Positions 35,401 to 43,854 of a stretch of 64,000 bases of DNA are shown here, piece by piece (within the stretch, counting starts at the first letter, position 1; every line of letters starts with the position of its first letter). Both the position numbers and the translations under genes were made by a program. Source of the stretch: Oscillospiraceae bacterium (lineage in GTDB: Bacteria > Bacillota > Clostridia > Oscillospirales > Acutalibacteraceae). The DNA is taken from positions 124,001 to 188,000 of the forward strand of contig CAJTCS010000007.1 in NCBI GenBank assembly GCA_910574995.1, read 5' to 3'. The notes under the pieces were generated by a model, which made no database searches, was not told where the DNA came from, and saw only the letters and a program-made list of their open reading frames with translations.

Positions 35401-35982
35401 GCCCAGGGGGAAGAAGGGGCGTCCCCCGTTTATCAGGACGGCCAGAGGGTAAAGGTGCTGGGCATCGTCACGGGGGTACGGAAAAAGGCCACCCGCTCCG
35501 GCGCGGTGATGGCTTTTGTGACGTTGGAGGACATGTATGGGGCCATCGTGTGCCTGGTTTTCCCCAAAGTGCTGGAGCAGTGGGGGAACCTGCTGTACGA
35601 GGGCGCTGTCATAGAGGCCTCTGGCCGGCTGGGGTTTCAAGAGGAAAAGGCGGGGGAATTGGTGTGCCTGGAGTTTGCCCCGCCCCCCCGGCCGGGCCAG
35701 GCGTCTGGGAAGGCGGCGGGCCGGAAGCCCCGGGACCAAGGCCTGTATTTGAAGGTGGATGCTCAGGACGGCCCCCAATACCGCAAGGCTATGCAGTATA
35801 TCGCCATCTTTGACGAGGGTCCTACCGACGTGTACCTGCGCTTTGCGGACACAGGGAAGCTGCTGAAGGCCCCGGCCCGGTACCGGGTATTTGTGAACCA
35901 GCCCTTGTTGAAAGCCTTGGGGCGCCTGCTGGGGGAAAAGAACGTGGCTTGGCGCGGCCCGCAGAAGGACAGCGGCGGGTGA
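32464..35982 (+). CDS. dnaE: DNA polymerase III alpha subunit
   Basis: Replicative polymerase of the DnaE type (in Firmicutes with PolC, DnaE usually extends primers). The PHP domain opens with FVHLHLHTEYSLLDG and TDHGNMYG. The palm has GPGRGSGAGSLAAYC and the catalytic PDFDIDFSDERRDE near residue 396. The finger and HhH regions follow, and an OB fold lies near residues 990-1070. 1172 aa is normal. ATG at 32464 follows GAGGAAGGGG. Confidence 0.96.
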   Translation: MAFVHLHLHTEYSLLDGACRIEKLLDRVRELGQTAVAITDHGNMYGVIDFYKAAKKRGIKPILGCEVYVAKRTRFDRVHELDSENRHLVLLCENETGYRNLMAMVSKSWVEGFYNRPRVDFQLLEQYHQGLIALSACVSGEIPRALLRGDYPGAKEAALRYSGIFGPGNFYLELQDHGLEDEKFVNPGLLRLAGETGLPLVVTNDCHYIRAADSEMHKVLLCIQTGRTVEEEGGMDFGGGELYYKTEEQMRALFPEYPQAADNTAKIAERCSVEIEFGKTKLPRFETPDGSDTQSFFMRLCQKGLIDRYGPQPGKGLQARLQYEIDTISQMGYVNYYLIVWDFIRYAKSVGIPVGPGRGSGAGSLAAYCIGITNVDPIRYGLIFERFLNPERVSMPDFDIDFSDERRDEIIAYVLQKYGADHVAQIVTFGTMAARGAIRDVGRALAIPYGTVDQVAKLVPMELGMTLDKALKGSKAFREKYEADPQTRRLIDMARQVEGMPRHTSTHAAGVLITDRPVLDYVPLAKNDDVVVTQFTMTAIEELGLLKMDFLGLRNLSVIDNAQKLIQAREPGFSMGGIPWDDPQVFQMLAAGHSVGVFQFESAGMTRLLVQSQASEVEDLIAIISLYRPGPMQFIPLYLENRRDPGKVQYKHPLLEPILGVTFGCIIYQEQVMQIFRDLAGYSLGRADIVRRAMSKKKHDVLERERQVFLYGQQREDGSYEIDGCLRRGVDLGTAEGLFKEIENFASYAFNKSHAACYAIVAYETAWLKCHYPKEYMAALLSSVLGWAGKVAEYIEECQRLGIAVLAPHVNESGVGFAVTGEGIRFGLLAVKNLGKGVISRLVEERRIGGPYTSFYNFCRRMAGKDLNRRAIESLVKCGALDGLGNNRKEMLLAVGHVLESLDNEKRRNLEGQMGFFDSPQASASGDPPLDPAEDFSHGDKLAMEKEVTGMYLSGHPMAEYAGLYASGAYARLDEVQKSAQGEEGASPVYQDGQRVKVLGIVTGVRKKATRSGAVMAFVTLEDMYGAIVCLVFPKVLEQWGNLLYEGAVIEASGRLGFQEEKAGELVCLEFAPPPRPGQASGKAAGRKPRDQGLYLKVDAQDGPQYRKAMQYIAIFDEGPTDVYLRFADTGKLLKAPARYRVFVNQPLLKALGRLLGEKNVAWRGPQKDSGG

Positions 35983-36025
35983 CTTGAAAAAATGTAACAT
36001 TTAGGCAAAAAATGCCTGTACCCCC

Positions 36026-36053
36026 TTGATAAATCCCACAAGTTTGATATAAT
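36026..36053 (+). promoter_or_regulatory. SigmaA promoter for pfkA
   Basis: TTGATA (36026-36031), a 16-bp spacer and a perfect TATAAT (36048-36053), 44 bp before the pfkA start. A short AGGCA/TGCCT hairpin lies just upstream at about 36003-36017. Confidence 0.75.
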
Positions 36054-36097
36054 AGGTATAAATCATTCTGTAAATTTCTGCGTTGGAGGAGATACAT

Positions 36098-37066
36098 ATG
36101 GGTGCGAAAAGTATTGCGGTATTGACAAGCGGCGGCGACGCCCCCGGCATGAACGCCGCGGTGCGCGCGGTGGTGCGTTCCGCGCTGTCCTTTGATATGA
36201 AGGTCTTCGGTGTGATGCGCGGCTATAACGGCCTTTTGCATGGGGATGTGAAAGAGATGAGCATGCGCAGTGTGTCTGATATTATGCAGCATGGCGGTAC
36301 CGCCCTGTTCACGGCGCGCAGCCCCGAATTCAATACCCAGGAGGGCGTAGAAAAGGCCGCCGCCACGTGCCGTAAGATGGGCATCGACGGCGTGGTGGTC
36401 ATTGGCGGCGACGGCTCCTTCCGGGGCGCCCGGGATTTGTGCGGGGCTGGTATCCTGTGCATTGGCGTGCCCGGCACAATCGATAACGATATCGCGTGCA
36501 CGGATTACACCATTGGCTATGACACGGCTTTGAATACGGCTATGGAGATGATCGACCGTATCCGTGACACTACCGAATCCCACGACCGGTGCAGTGTAGT
36601 AGAGGTCATGGGCCGCCGCTGCGGCGATATTGCCCTGAACACCGGCATCGCCGTGGGGGCCATCGCCACCCTGGTGCCGGAGATCCCCTTTGATTTCCAA
36701 AGGGATGTGGTTGACCGTATGAAGTTTGCCCAAAGCACGGGCAAGCGCCACTATATCATCGTGGTGGCCGAAGGCGTGGGCCATACCCAAGAGCTCACCG
36801 AACGCATCCAGGAGGCCACGGGCATTGAAAGCCGGGCCACCATCCTGGGCCACGTACAGCGGGGCGGTTCCCCCACCTTGCGGGACCGTGTGGTTGCCAG
36901 CCGCATGGGTTATCATGCGGTAGAGCTGCTGTATAACGGCGCGTCGAACCGGGTTGTCGCCATGAAGGGCGAGCAGATTGTAGACTTCGACATCACCGAA
37001 GCCTTGAATATGCCCCGTGTCTTTGACGAGACCCTGTACCGGGTGTCTGCCCACCTGTCCATCTAA
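36098..37066 (+). CDS. pfkA: ATP-dependent 6-phosphofructokinase
   Basis: Commits fructose 6-phosphate to glycolysis. Motifs: VLTSGGDAPGMNAA at the N-terminus (ATP site), GGDGSFRGA near residue 103, GVPGTIDNDI near 120 (catalytic Asp) and GHVQRGGSPT. The Gly of GGDGS marks the ATP-dependent type. 322 aa, a tetrameric allosteric enzyme in this family. ATG at 36098 follows TTGGAGGAG; dnaE-pfkA adjacency is common in Clostridia. Confidence 0.96.
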   Translation: MGAKSIAVLTSGGDAPGMNAAVRAVVRSALSFDMKVFGVMRGYNGLLHGDVKEMSMRSVSDIMQHGGTALFTARSPEFNTQEGVEKAAATCRKMGIDGVVVIGGDGSFRGARDLCGAGILCIGVPGTIDNDIACTDYTIGYDTALNTAMEMIDRIRDTTESHDRCSVVEVMGRRCGDIALNTGIAVGAIATLVPEIPFDFQRDVVDRMKFAQSTGKRHYIIVVAEGVGHTQELTERIQEATGIESRATILGHVQRGGSPTLRDRVVASRMGYHAVELLYNGASNRVVAMKGEQIVDFDITEALNMPRVFDETLYRVSAHLSI

Positions 37067-37092
37067 GCCCCTAACAGGGATATAACGCCTGT

Positions 37093-37132
37093 AAACCTCC
37101 GCCGCTCCCAGCTGGGCGGCAGGAGGTTTTTT
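37093..37132 (+). terminator. Intrinsic terminator after pfkA
   Basis: AAACCTCC plus GCCG on the left pairs with CGGC-A-GGAGGTTT on the right (37093-37129) and runs into TTTTTT. Confidence 0.85.
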
Positions 37133-37152
37133 CTGTGATTTGGGAGGGACCC

Positions 37153-38376
37153 ATGGAAGAAAAGCTGTCTTACGCCGCCCTCAGCCCGGAATTGCAAGAG
37201 CGTATCCGCCAAGACCGGGCCGCCCACTGGGAGAACCCCTGGGCTTGCCGGGAAGATTCCGCCCTGCGCCGGGATATGTCCCGGGATGCGGCCACACTGT
37301 GGCGGCCCGCTTTTGTGCGGGATTCGGAAAAGATCATGCACCTGCCCCTGTACAACCGCTATGCGGACAAGACCCAGGTTTTCTCTTTCTATGAAAATGA
37401 CGATATCACCCGCCGTGGCCTGCATGTACAGCTGGTGTCCCGCATCGCCCGGAACATCGGCAGCGTGTTGGGCCTAAACCTGGATCTGATCGAGGCCATT
37501 GCCCTGGGCCACGACATGGGCCATACGCCCTTTGGCCATGCGGGCGAACGGTTCCTCAGCGAATTGCTGCAAGAGAACACGGGCCGTTTTTTCAACCATA
37601 ACGTCCACAGCGTCCGGGTGCTGGACGGCATTTTCCACCGGAACTTGACCTTGCAGGCTTTGGACGGGGCCCTGTGCCACAACGGCGAATTTGCCCAGAA
37701 GGAATACCGCCCCAGGCCATTGGGGACCTTCGCCCAGTTTGACCAGATGGTGGAAGCCTGTTGTACCCAGGGGGAGGAGGCCATCGGCCAACTGGTGCCC
37801 AGCACCCTGGAGGGCTGTGTGGTGCGGGTTTGCGATATGATTGCATACCTGGGCAAAGACCGTCAGGATGCTATCACGGCCCACATCATAGACGAGGGTA
37901 CGGCTTTCAACACCCAGGCCATCGGCACCCAGAACGCCGCTATTATCAACAACATGACGGTAGATATTTTGGAAAACAGCTATGGCAAGGACCATATCCT
38001 CTTGAGCCCGGGGACCTATCAGGACCTGAAAACTGGGAAACGGGAAAACAACGAGAAAATATACCAGAATCAGCGGGTAAACGGGGCCTACCAGCAGACC
38101 ATCCGGCCTATGTTCCAGAATCTGTACGGGAAGCTGCTGGAAGACCTGCGGGCAGGCAGGGAAAGCTCGCCAGTATTCCGGCACCATATCGCCTTTGTAG
38201 AAAGCCAGCTGAAGTGGTATGGCGGGGGCTCTTACCGGGAGGAGAACCCCCACCAGGTTGTGGCCGACTACATCGCCAGCATGACAGACGGCTACTTCCT
38301 GGCCTTGCACCGGTTCTTGTTCCCCAAAAGCAGCCTGGAGGTGCAATACCATTCCTATTTCGAGGGATTGCTATAA
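37153..38376 (+). CDS. HD-domain deoxyguanosinetriphosphate triphosphohydrolase-like protein
   Basis: HD superfamily dNTPase of the dGTPase-like group, splitting dNTP into nucleoside and triphosphate. Metal ligands are in VSRIARNIG...ALGHDMGHTPFGHAGE (near residues 100-130) and the later Asp in CDMIAYLGKDRQDA. 407 aa. ATG at 37153 follows GGGAGG; the open frame extends to 37135. It forms its own unit, flanked by terminators. Preferred nucleotide cannot be told from sequence. Confidence 0.9.
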   Translation: MEEKLSYAALSPELQERIRQDRAAHWENPWACREDSALRRDMSRDAATLWRPAFVRDSEKIMHLPLYNRYADKTQVFSFYENDDITRRGLHVQLVSRIARNIGSVLGLNLDLIEAIALGHDMGHTPFGHAGERFLSELLQENTGRFFNHNVHSVRVLDGIFHRNLTLQALDGALCHNGEFAQKEYRPRPLGTFAQFDQMVEACCTQGEEAIGQLVPSTLEGCVVRVCDMIAYLGKDRQDAITAHIIDEGTAFNTQAIGTQNAAIINNMTVDILENSYGKDHILLSPGTYQDLKTGKRENNEKIYQNQRVNGAYQQTIRPMFQNLYGKLLEDLRAGRESSPVFRHHIAFVESQLKWYGGGSYREENPHQVVADYIASMTDGYFLALHRFLFPKSSLEVQYHSYFEGLL

Positions 38377-38383
38377 GCATAAA

Positions 38384-38412
38384 AAGCCCCGCCGGGCGCC
38401 CGGCAGGGTCTT
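38384..38412 (+). terminator. Hairpin after the dGTPase-like gene
   Basis: CCC-G-CCGGGC and GCCCGG-C-A-GGG form a compact GC stem followed by TCTTTC, placed 7 bp after the stop. Confidence 0.6.
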
Positions 38413-38451
38413 TCATGTGGGAAACGTCCATGCATCCCCTGGGATTTATTT

Positions 38452-38856
38452 TTACTTTAGCTTTGCTTTTTTGGCAGCCACCATCTCTTCCAGCTGGTCC
38501 AAAATCCCCTTGTCGTCCACATCATCCAACAGGGAGGAAACCAGGCTGGGGATGGAATCCTGGGAAAAAACCGGGCTGCTTTTAATCTGCATGATCGCAT
38601 AGGCGTCTGAAGAGACGCTGGGTACAAAGGTGCGGGCATAATTCTTGGTGCTCTGTACAAAGCCGGCCACCTCTATGGCTTTCTTTTCCAGCATGGAATT
38701 CAGCAAGATGTGGATAGAGGCGGGCTTCCAGGTGCGGCCGGGGGTCAGCTCAATAATCTCCGAACGGGACAGGGGCCGATTCTCTTTCCACATCAGGTCC
38801 ATAATCTCGTTTTCAGACTTTGTGAGCTTGAAGTAGGGGATTTTCGCATTTTTCAT
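38452..38856 (-). CDS. BlaI/MecI/CopY-family winged-helix repressor
   Basis: A 134-aa repressor with the family winged helix (LTKSENEIMDLMWKENRPLS, then WKPASIHILLNSMLEKKAI) and a C-terminal dimerisation helix ending in AAKKAKLK. Relatives control beta-lactamase or copper-export genes and are inactivated by the BlaR/MecR protease or metal. No such partner is in the window. ATG at 38856 lies 8 bp after GAAGG. Its promoter overlaps an imperfect dyad, so it may repress itself. Confidence 0.88.
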   Translation of the reverse strand: MKNAKIPYFKLTKSENEIMDLMWKENRPLSRSEIIELTPGRTWKPASIHILLNSMLEKKAIEVAGFVQSTKNYARTFVPSVSSDAYAIMQIKSSPVFSQDSIPSLVSSLLDDVDDKGILDQLEEMVAAKKAKLK

Positions 38857-38890
38857 AAGTAGCACCTTCGCTTTCTTGAAAACAGGGGTT

Positions 38891-38933
38891 TACGATTGCC
38901 ATAATCATAGTAGATATTTCAAAAAAAGTCAAT
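38891..38933 (-). promoter_or_regulatory. Promoter and possible operator of the BlaI-type repressor
   Basis: On the minus strand TTGACT (38933-38928), an 18-bp spacer and TATGAT (38909-38904). An imperfect dyad (TAC...GATT...AATC...GTA, 38912-38891) covers the -10 and start, like BlaI/CopY operators built on TAC/GTA halves. The surrounding 38857-39114 gap is unusually AT-rich and should hold the tex promoter too, which I could not place. Confidence 0.55.
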
Positions 38934-39114
38934 AAAGTTTTGAAAAAAATTCGCTAAAATCCAGATTTTTTTGCAAAACTTGGATACAATTTGTAAAATC
39001 TAACCCTCATTCTCCAAAATGGACAAAATTTTTTAGCTGTACAGCAGCGTTTGGATTATAAGAAATAGTTTTTTTAGATTTAAAATCTACTGGAAACGCA
39101 TAGAAAGGAAGCCT

Positions 39115-41271
39115 ATGGATATTTTGATTTCCACCCTTGCCAAGGAACTCGGCGTCAAGCCCGAGCATGCCCAGGCCGTGGCCCAGCTGTTGGACCAGGG
39201 CAACACCGTTCCCTTTATCGCCCGCTACCGCAAAGAGCAGCACGGGGCCATGGATGACCAGGCCATCCGGCTGTTGGCAGACCGGCTCCATTACCTGCGG
39301 GGCCTAGAGGCCCGCAAGGCCGAGGTATTGGCTGCCATTGAAAGCCAGGGCCAGCTGACAGAGGAACTGTCCGCCTCTATTGGGAAAGCCGCCACCCTGG
39401 CCGAGGTAGACGACCTGTACCGGCCCTTCCGGCCCAAGCGCCGTACCCGGGCCAGCGCGGCCCGGGAAAAGGGCCTAGAGCCCCTTTCCCAGCGGCTGTT
39501 GGAGGGGGGCCGCGGCACGGCGGAGGCCCTTGCCGCCCCGTTCGTCGACCCGGAAAAAGGGGTGGCCTCGGTGGAGGAGGCCCTGCGGGGGGCAAAAGAT
39601 ATCATTGCCGAGGGCTTCTCTGACGACGCGGCGGTGCGCAAACGCCTGCGGGCCCAGTTGCAGCGGGCCGGGGCTTTGCGCTCTGTGGCCGCTGTAGAGG
39701 AGGACACGGTATACCGCCTATACTACGATTTCCAGGAACCCCTCTCCCGGCTGCAAAGCCACCGGGTGCTGGCCATCAACCGGGGGGAACGGGAGGGTGC
39801 CTTGAAGGTGTCCGTCGAGCCCGGCAGCTGGGATCCTCCCGCCTATATCCTCCGGGATGCGGCCCAGCCCAGCCATCCTTATTTTACCCTTTTACAAGAG
39901 ACGGCGGAGGACGCTTGGGACAGGCTTCTTTTCCCCTCTTTAGAGCGGGAGGTACGGGGCGACTTGACCGACATGGCCAACGAACAGGCTATACGCACGT
40001 TCTCTTTGAACCTGCGCCCCTTGCTTATGCAGCCTCCGGTGAAGAACAAGGTGACGCTGGGCTTCGACCCCGCCTACCGCACGGGCTGTAAGCTGGCCGT
40101 GGTGGACGGGACCGGCAAGGTACTGGAGACGGCTGTCATCTATCCTACAAAGCCCCACAACAAGACAGAGGAGGGCAAGCGGGTGCTGCGCAGGCTGTGC
40201 GATTCTCACGGCATAAGCTGTATCGCCATTGGAAACGGTACTGCCAGCCGGGAGTCGGAAATCTTTGTCAGCCAATTCATCCAAGAGTATGGCCATGGCC
40301 TGTCCTATATGGTAGTCAGCGAGGCCGGGGCTTCTGTCTATTCCGCTTCCAAGCTGGGGGCCGAGGAGTTCCCGGACTTCGATGTGTCCCTGCGCTCGGC
40401 GGTATCCATTGCCCGCCGCCTGCAAGACCCCTTAGCCGAACTGGTGAAGATCGACCCTCAGGCCATTGGCGTGGGACAATACCAGCACGACATGCCCCAG
40501 GCGCGGCTTTCCCAGGCCCTGGACGGGGTGGTAGAGGATTGTGTGAACGCGGTTGGCGTGGACCTGAACACGGCTTCGCCCTCCCTTTTACGGCGGGTGG
40601 CGGGCGTCACCCCTACAGTAGCAAAGAACGTGGCGGCCTATCGGGAGGAAAAGGGCAGCTTCCGTACCCGCGGGGAGCTGCTGAAAGTGCCCAAGCTGGG
40701 GCCCAAGGCCTTCGAGCAATGCGCGGGGTTCCTGCGGGTGCCGGAAAGCCAGAACGTACTGGACCACACGGCTGTGCATCCGGAATCGTATGGGGCGGCG
40801 GAAAAGCTGCTGTCCCTGTGCGGCTATAGCCTGGAGGATGTGGGGAACCTGGAAGGACTGGACAAACGGCTGGAGGGGATCGGCCTGGAACAGGCGGCCG
40901 AAGCATGCGGCGTGGGCGCGCCCACGCTGCGGGACATTGCCGCCGAACTGCAAAAGCCTGGCCGGGACCCCCGGGACGAGCTGCCACCCCCACTGCTGCG
41001 CACAGACGTGATGGACATGGAGGACTTGAAGCCCGGCATGGAACTGACAGGCACCGTGCGCAATGTGGTGGACTTTGGGGCGTTCGTAGATATCGGGGTG
41101 CACCAGGACGGGTTGGTGCACGTGTCCCAGATTACCGACCGGTTCATCCGGCACCCTTCAGAGGCCCTTTCTGTGGGGGATGTGGTAGAGGTGTGGGTCT
41201 TAGAGGTGGACGCGGGGCGCAAGCGCATCTCGCTGACCATGAAGCGCCCCAAGACCATCCAGCCCGGATAA
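39115..41271 (+). CDS. tex: Tex-family RNA-binding transcription accessory protein
   Basis: S1-domain nucleic-acid-binding protein of the Tex/Spt6-related type. It has the Tex N-terminus (TVPFIARYRKE), a YqgF-like fold (LGFDPAYRTGCKLAVVD), a helix-hairpin-helix region (NTASPSLLRRVAGV...NVAAYREEKGSF) and a C-terminal S1 domain (GMELTGTVRNVVDFGAFVDI). 718 aa is normal. ATG follows AGAAAGGAAG. Confidence 0.95.
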   Translation: MDILISTLAKELGVKPEHAQAVAQLLDQGNTVPFIARYRKEQHGAMDDQAIRLLADRLHYLRGLEARKAEVLAAIESQGQLTEELSASIGKAATLAEVDDLYRPFRPKRRTRASAAREKGLEPLSQRLLEGGRGTAEALAAPFVDPEKGVASVEEALRGAKDIIAEGFSDDAAVRKRLRAQLQRAGALRSVAAVEEDTVYRLYYDFQEPLSRLQSHRVLAINRGEREGALKVSVEPGSWDPPAYILRDAAQPSHPYFTLLQETAEDAWDRLLFPSLEREVRGDLTDMANEQAIRTFSLNLRPLLMQPPVKNKVTLGFDPAYRTGCKLAVVDGTGKVLETAVIYPTKPHNKTEEGKRVLRRLCDSHGISCIAIGNGTASRESEIFVSQFIQEYGHGLSYMVVSEAGASVYSASKLGAEEFPDFDVSLRSAVSIARRLQDPLAELVKIDPQAIGVGQYQHDMPQARLSQALDGVVEDCVNAVGVDLNTASPSLLRRVAGVTPTVAKNVAAYREEKGSFRTRGELLKVPKLGPKAFEQCAGFLRVPESQNVLDHTAVHPESYGAAEKLLSLCGYSLEDVGNLEGLDKRLEGIGLEQAAEACGVGAPTLRDIAAELQKPGRDPRDELPPPLLRTDVMDMEDLKPGMELTGTVRNVVDFGAFVDIGVHQDGLVHVSQITDRFIRHPSEALSVGDVVEVWVLEVDAGRKRISLTMKRPKTIQPG

Positions 41272-41418
41272 GCGCCCAGGGGGCCGCGGCCCTGTGGCGG
41301 GCTGGCCATAGGCAAACCTGTAAGAAATCCGTAAGGAAACCGCCATGCTTTTGCCTGGTATCTTTTGTATGATTACCTTGTGCAAAACCAATTATAAAAA
41401 GGAAGAGGAGCGTTTTCC

Positions 41419-41634
41419 ATGGATCAGCGAGTACAGTACGTCTGCCCCAAATGTGGCTGCCAGCAGTTTGAAAGCGACCAGTTCCAGGCCACCGGAGGCA
41501 ACTTTTCCAAAATTTTCGACATCCAAAATAAAAAATTCATTACCATCAGCTGCCGCAGCTGCGGCTATACCGAGCTGTACCGCTCCCAGGGCTCAGCGGG
41601 CTGGGATATCCTGGACTTCCTCATTGGCAACTGA
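41419..41634 (+). CDS. Small zinc-ribbon protein (71 aa)
   Basis: Two CxxC pairs, CPKCGC near residue 9 and CRSCGY near residue 45, enclose FESDQFQATGGNFSKIFDIQNKKF, matching small nucleic-acid-binding zinc-ribbon proteins of Firmicutes (often annotated as such with no function). ATG at 41419 follows GGAAGAGGAGCG. nagA starts 35 bp downstream. Confidence 0.8.
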   Translation: MDQRVQYVCPKCGCQQFESDQFQATGGNFSKIFDIQNKKFITISCRSCGYTELYRSQGSAGWDILDFLIGN

Positions 41635-41669
41635 ACGGGGCCTGCGGCGGCGCTGACCAGAAAGGAGCG

Positions 41670-42797
41670 ATGGCTGTGTTTCTCATCAACGCGGCATACT
41701 ATGACAAAGACTTCCAGCTGGCCCAGGGGGATATTGAGATCGGGGAGGGGCGTATCCTCCAGGTGGGGGGAAGCCTGCCCTATGGCCCCGCGGACATGGC
41801 GGTGGACTGCCAGGGGTACACCCTTGTGCCCGGCTTTGTGGATATCCATATCCATGGCTGCGATGGGGCGGATACCTGCGACGGCTCCCGGGAATCCCTG
41901 GACAAAATGGCCCGCTTTTTGCTGCGGCGGGGCGTTACCTCTTTCTGCCCCACCACTATGACTGCCAGCCGGGGGACCATTGAAAATGCTTTGCTGGCCG
42001 CAAAAGAATGCGCCGCCCAGCCCCTGAAGGACGGGGCCCGTGTGGTGGGCGTCAACATGGAAGGCCCTTTTATTTCTGTGGAGAAGAAGGGCGCGCAAAA
42101 AGCGGAATACGTCCTCCCGCCAGATTTTGCTCTTTTCAAAGAATACTACGACCTAAGCGGCGGGCTGGTAAAGCTGGTAGATATCGCCCCCGAACAGCCC
42201 GGCGGCTTTGATTTCGCCCAAAAGGCCAGCGAACTGTGTACGGTGTCCATCGCCCATACCACGGCGGATTATAACCTGGCAAAGGACGCCTTTGACAGGG
42301 GCGTTACCCATGCCACCCACCTGTTCAACGCTATGTCTGGGCTGAACCACCGTTCCCCTGGGGTGGTGGGCGCGGCGCTGGGGGACGGGCGCGTCCGGGC
42401 AGAGCTGATTTGCGACGGCATCCACATACACCCCCAGGTGCTGCGGCTGGCCTTCCGGCTTTTGGGGGAGAGGGCCGTTGTCATCAGCGACTCTATGCGG
42501 GCCAACGGTATGCCTGAGGGCGAGCCTTTCGACCTGGGGGGACAGCAGGTCACGGTACGGCAAGGCAGGGCAACGCTGGCAGACGGCACCATTGCCGGCT
42601 CTGTGGCCGACCTGCATACCGAGGTGAAAAACCTCATTGCTTGGGGCATACCGGCCGGGCAGGCCATCCGGGCGGCCACTTTATCCCCGGCCAAGGCTAT
42701 CGGCCTGGAGGGGGAGATAGGCAGTATCGAGCCTGGCAAGCGTGCCGACCTGTTGGTATTGGACGGCAAGCTGGACATTGTAGGGGTATACCATTAA
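41670..42797 (+). CDS. nagA: N-acetylglucosamine-6-phosphate deacetylase
   Basis: Amidohydrolase-fold enzyme converting GlcNAc-6-P to glucosamine-6-P in amino-sugar catabolism and wall recycling. Metal and substrate motifs: PGFVDIHIHGCDG, VNMEGPFIS (acidic ligand), SIAHTTAD, THLFNAM and the catalytic Asp in VISDSMRANG. 375 aa. ATG follows AGAAAGGAGCG. The usual partner nagB is not in the window. Confidence 0.94.
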   Translation: MAVFLINAAYYDKDFQLAQGDIEIGEGRILQVGGSLPYGPADMAVDCQGYTLVPGFVDIHIHGCDGADTCDGSRESLDKMARFLLRRGVTSFCPTTMTASRGTIENALLAAKECAAQPLKDGARVVGVNMEGPFISVEKKGAQKAEYVLPPDFALFKEYYDLSGGLVKLVDIAPEQPGGFDFAQKASELCTVSIAHTTADYNLAKDAFDRGVTHATHLFNAMSGLNHRSPGVVGAALGDGRVRAELICDGIHIHPQVLRLAFRLLGERAVVISDSMRANGMPEGEPFDLGGQQVTVRQGRATLADGTIAGSVADLHTEVKNLIAWGIPAGQAIRAATLSPAKAIGLEGEIGSIEPGKRADLLVLDGKLDIVGVYH

Positions 42798-42871
42798 AAG
42801 CTTGCCTTAAAAGGCGTCCTGACTAAAACAATGGATTCCTGCCCTAGGCCCGTTCTCTTTTTCTAAAATCC

Positions 42872-42919
42872 CCATACAAAAAGCCCTGGGCAGAAGCCCG
42901 GGGCTTACGTTTTGTATGG
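42872..42919. terminator. Bidirectional terminator between nagA and galU
   Basis: A 10-bp outer stem, CCATACAAAA with TTTTGTATGG, encloses AAGCCC-T-GGGC/GCCC-G-GGGCTT. A and T runs on both sides let it work for both convergent genes. Confidence 0.85.
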
Positions 42920-42927
42920 AAGATAAT

Positions 42928-43803
42928 TTACAGTTTCCCTGCCAGTTCGCGCAAGTACGCCCGGAACGCCCCCCCAATCTCCGGGTGGTCCAGGGCTACC
43001 TCAACGCTGGCCTGCATGATGCCCAGCTTGCTGCCCATATCGTAGCGGGTACCGGTAAAGTCTACGGCCGTCATGCCGTCCCGGCGGGCCAAGGCGCGCA
43101 TGGCGTCTGTCAGCTGGATCTCCCCCCCGGCCCCAGGGGGCGTGCGGTCCAGGATATCGAAGATTTCCGGGGGCAGCACACAGCGGCCAAGGATGGAATA
43201 CAAAGAAAACGCCTGCCCAGGGGCGGGCTTTTCCACCATGTCCGTACAGCGGAAATAATTGTCCTGCAGGGGCTCTACCTTTAAAGAAGAATATTTAACA
43301 ATGGCCTCGGGCGTCACCTCTTTCACGCCCACCACGCCCAGGCCGAATGCCTCGTAAGCCCGTATCAGCTGGCCGCAGGCGGGGTCTTCCCCCAAAATCA
43401 CATCGTCCCCATACAGCACGGCAAAGGGCTCCCCTTGCACAAAGCTGCGGGCGCAGTTCACCGCGTGGCCCAGGCCCCGGGTCTCCTTCTGCCGCACATA
43501 ATAGATGTTTGCCAGCCTGGAGATGCCCACCACCTGCCCTAAAATAGCTTCTTTTTCCGGGTTCCCCGTCAGCCGTTCCTCCAGCTCCGGCGCCCGGTCG
43601 AAGTGGTCCTCCAGCAGGCCCTTCCCCCGGTTGGTAATGATCAGGATATCCTCAATACCAGAAGCGGCGGCCTCTTCCACAATATATTGGATAGCGGGCT
43701 TGTCCACAATGGGAAGCATCTCCTTGGGCATGGCCTTGGTTGCGGGCAGCACCCGGGTGCCCAGCCCCGCGGCGGGGATGACAGCTTTGCGTACCTTTTT
43801 CAT
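42928..43803 (-). CDS. galU: UTP-glucose-1-phosphate uridylyltransferase
   Basis: Makes UDP-glucose for surface glycans and glycolipids. The nucleotide-binding start is PAAGLGTRVLPATKAMPKEM, followed by VDKPAIQYIVEEA and the later VEKPAPGQA; UTP-sugar pyrophosphorylase motifs are intact. 291 aa. ATG follows AAAAGGAGC on the minus strand. It lies 51 bp downstream of the zinc-ribbon membrane gene and may be co-transcribed. Confidence 0.95.
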   Translation of the reverse strand: MKKVRKAVIPAAGLGTRVLPATKAMPKEMLPIVDKPAIQYIVEEAAASGIEDILIITNRGKGLLEDHFDRAPELEERLTGNPEKEAILGQVVGISRLANIYYVRQKETRGLGHAVNCARSFVQGEPFAVLYGDDVILGEDPACGQLIRAYEAFGLGVVGVKEVTPEAIVKYSSLKVEPLQDNYFRCTDMVEKPAPGQAFSLYSILGRCVLPPEIFDILDRTPPGAGGEIQLTDAMRALARRDGMTAVDFTGTRYDMGSKLGIMQASVEVALDHPEIGGAFRAYLRELAGKL

Positions 43804-43854
43804 AAAAAGCAGGCTCCTTTTTTGTTGATAGCCCCCGCCGGGGGGTAGGCTGCG

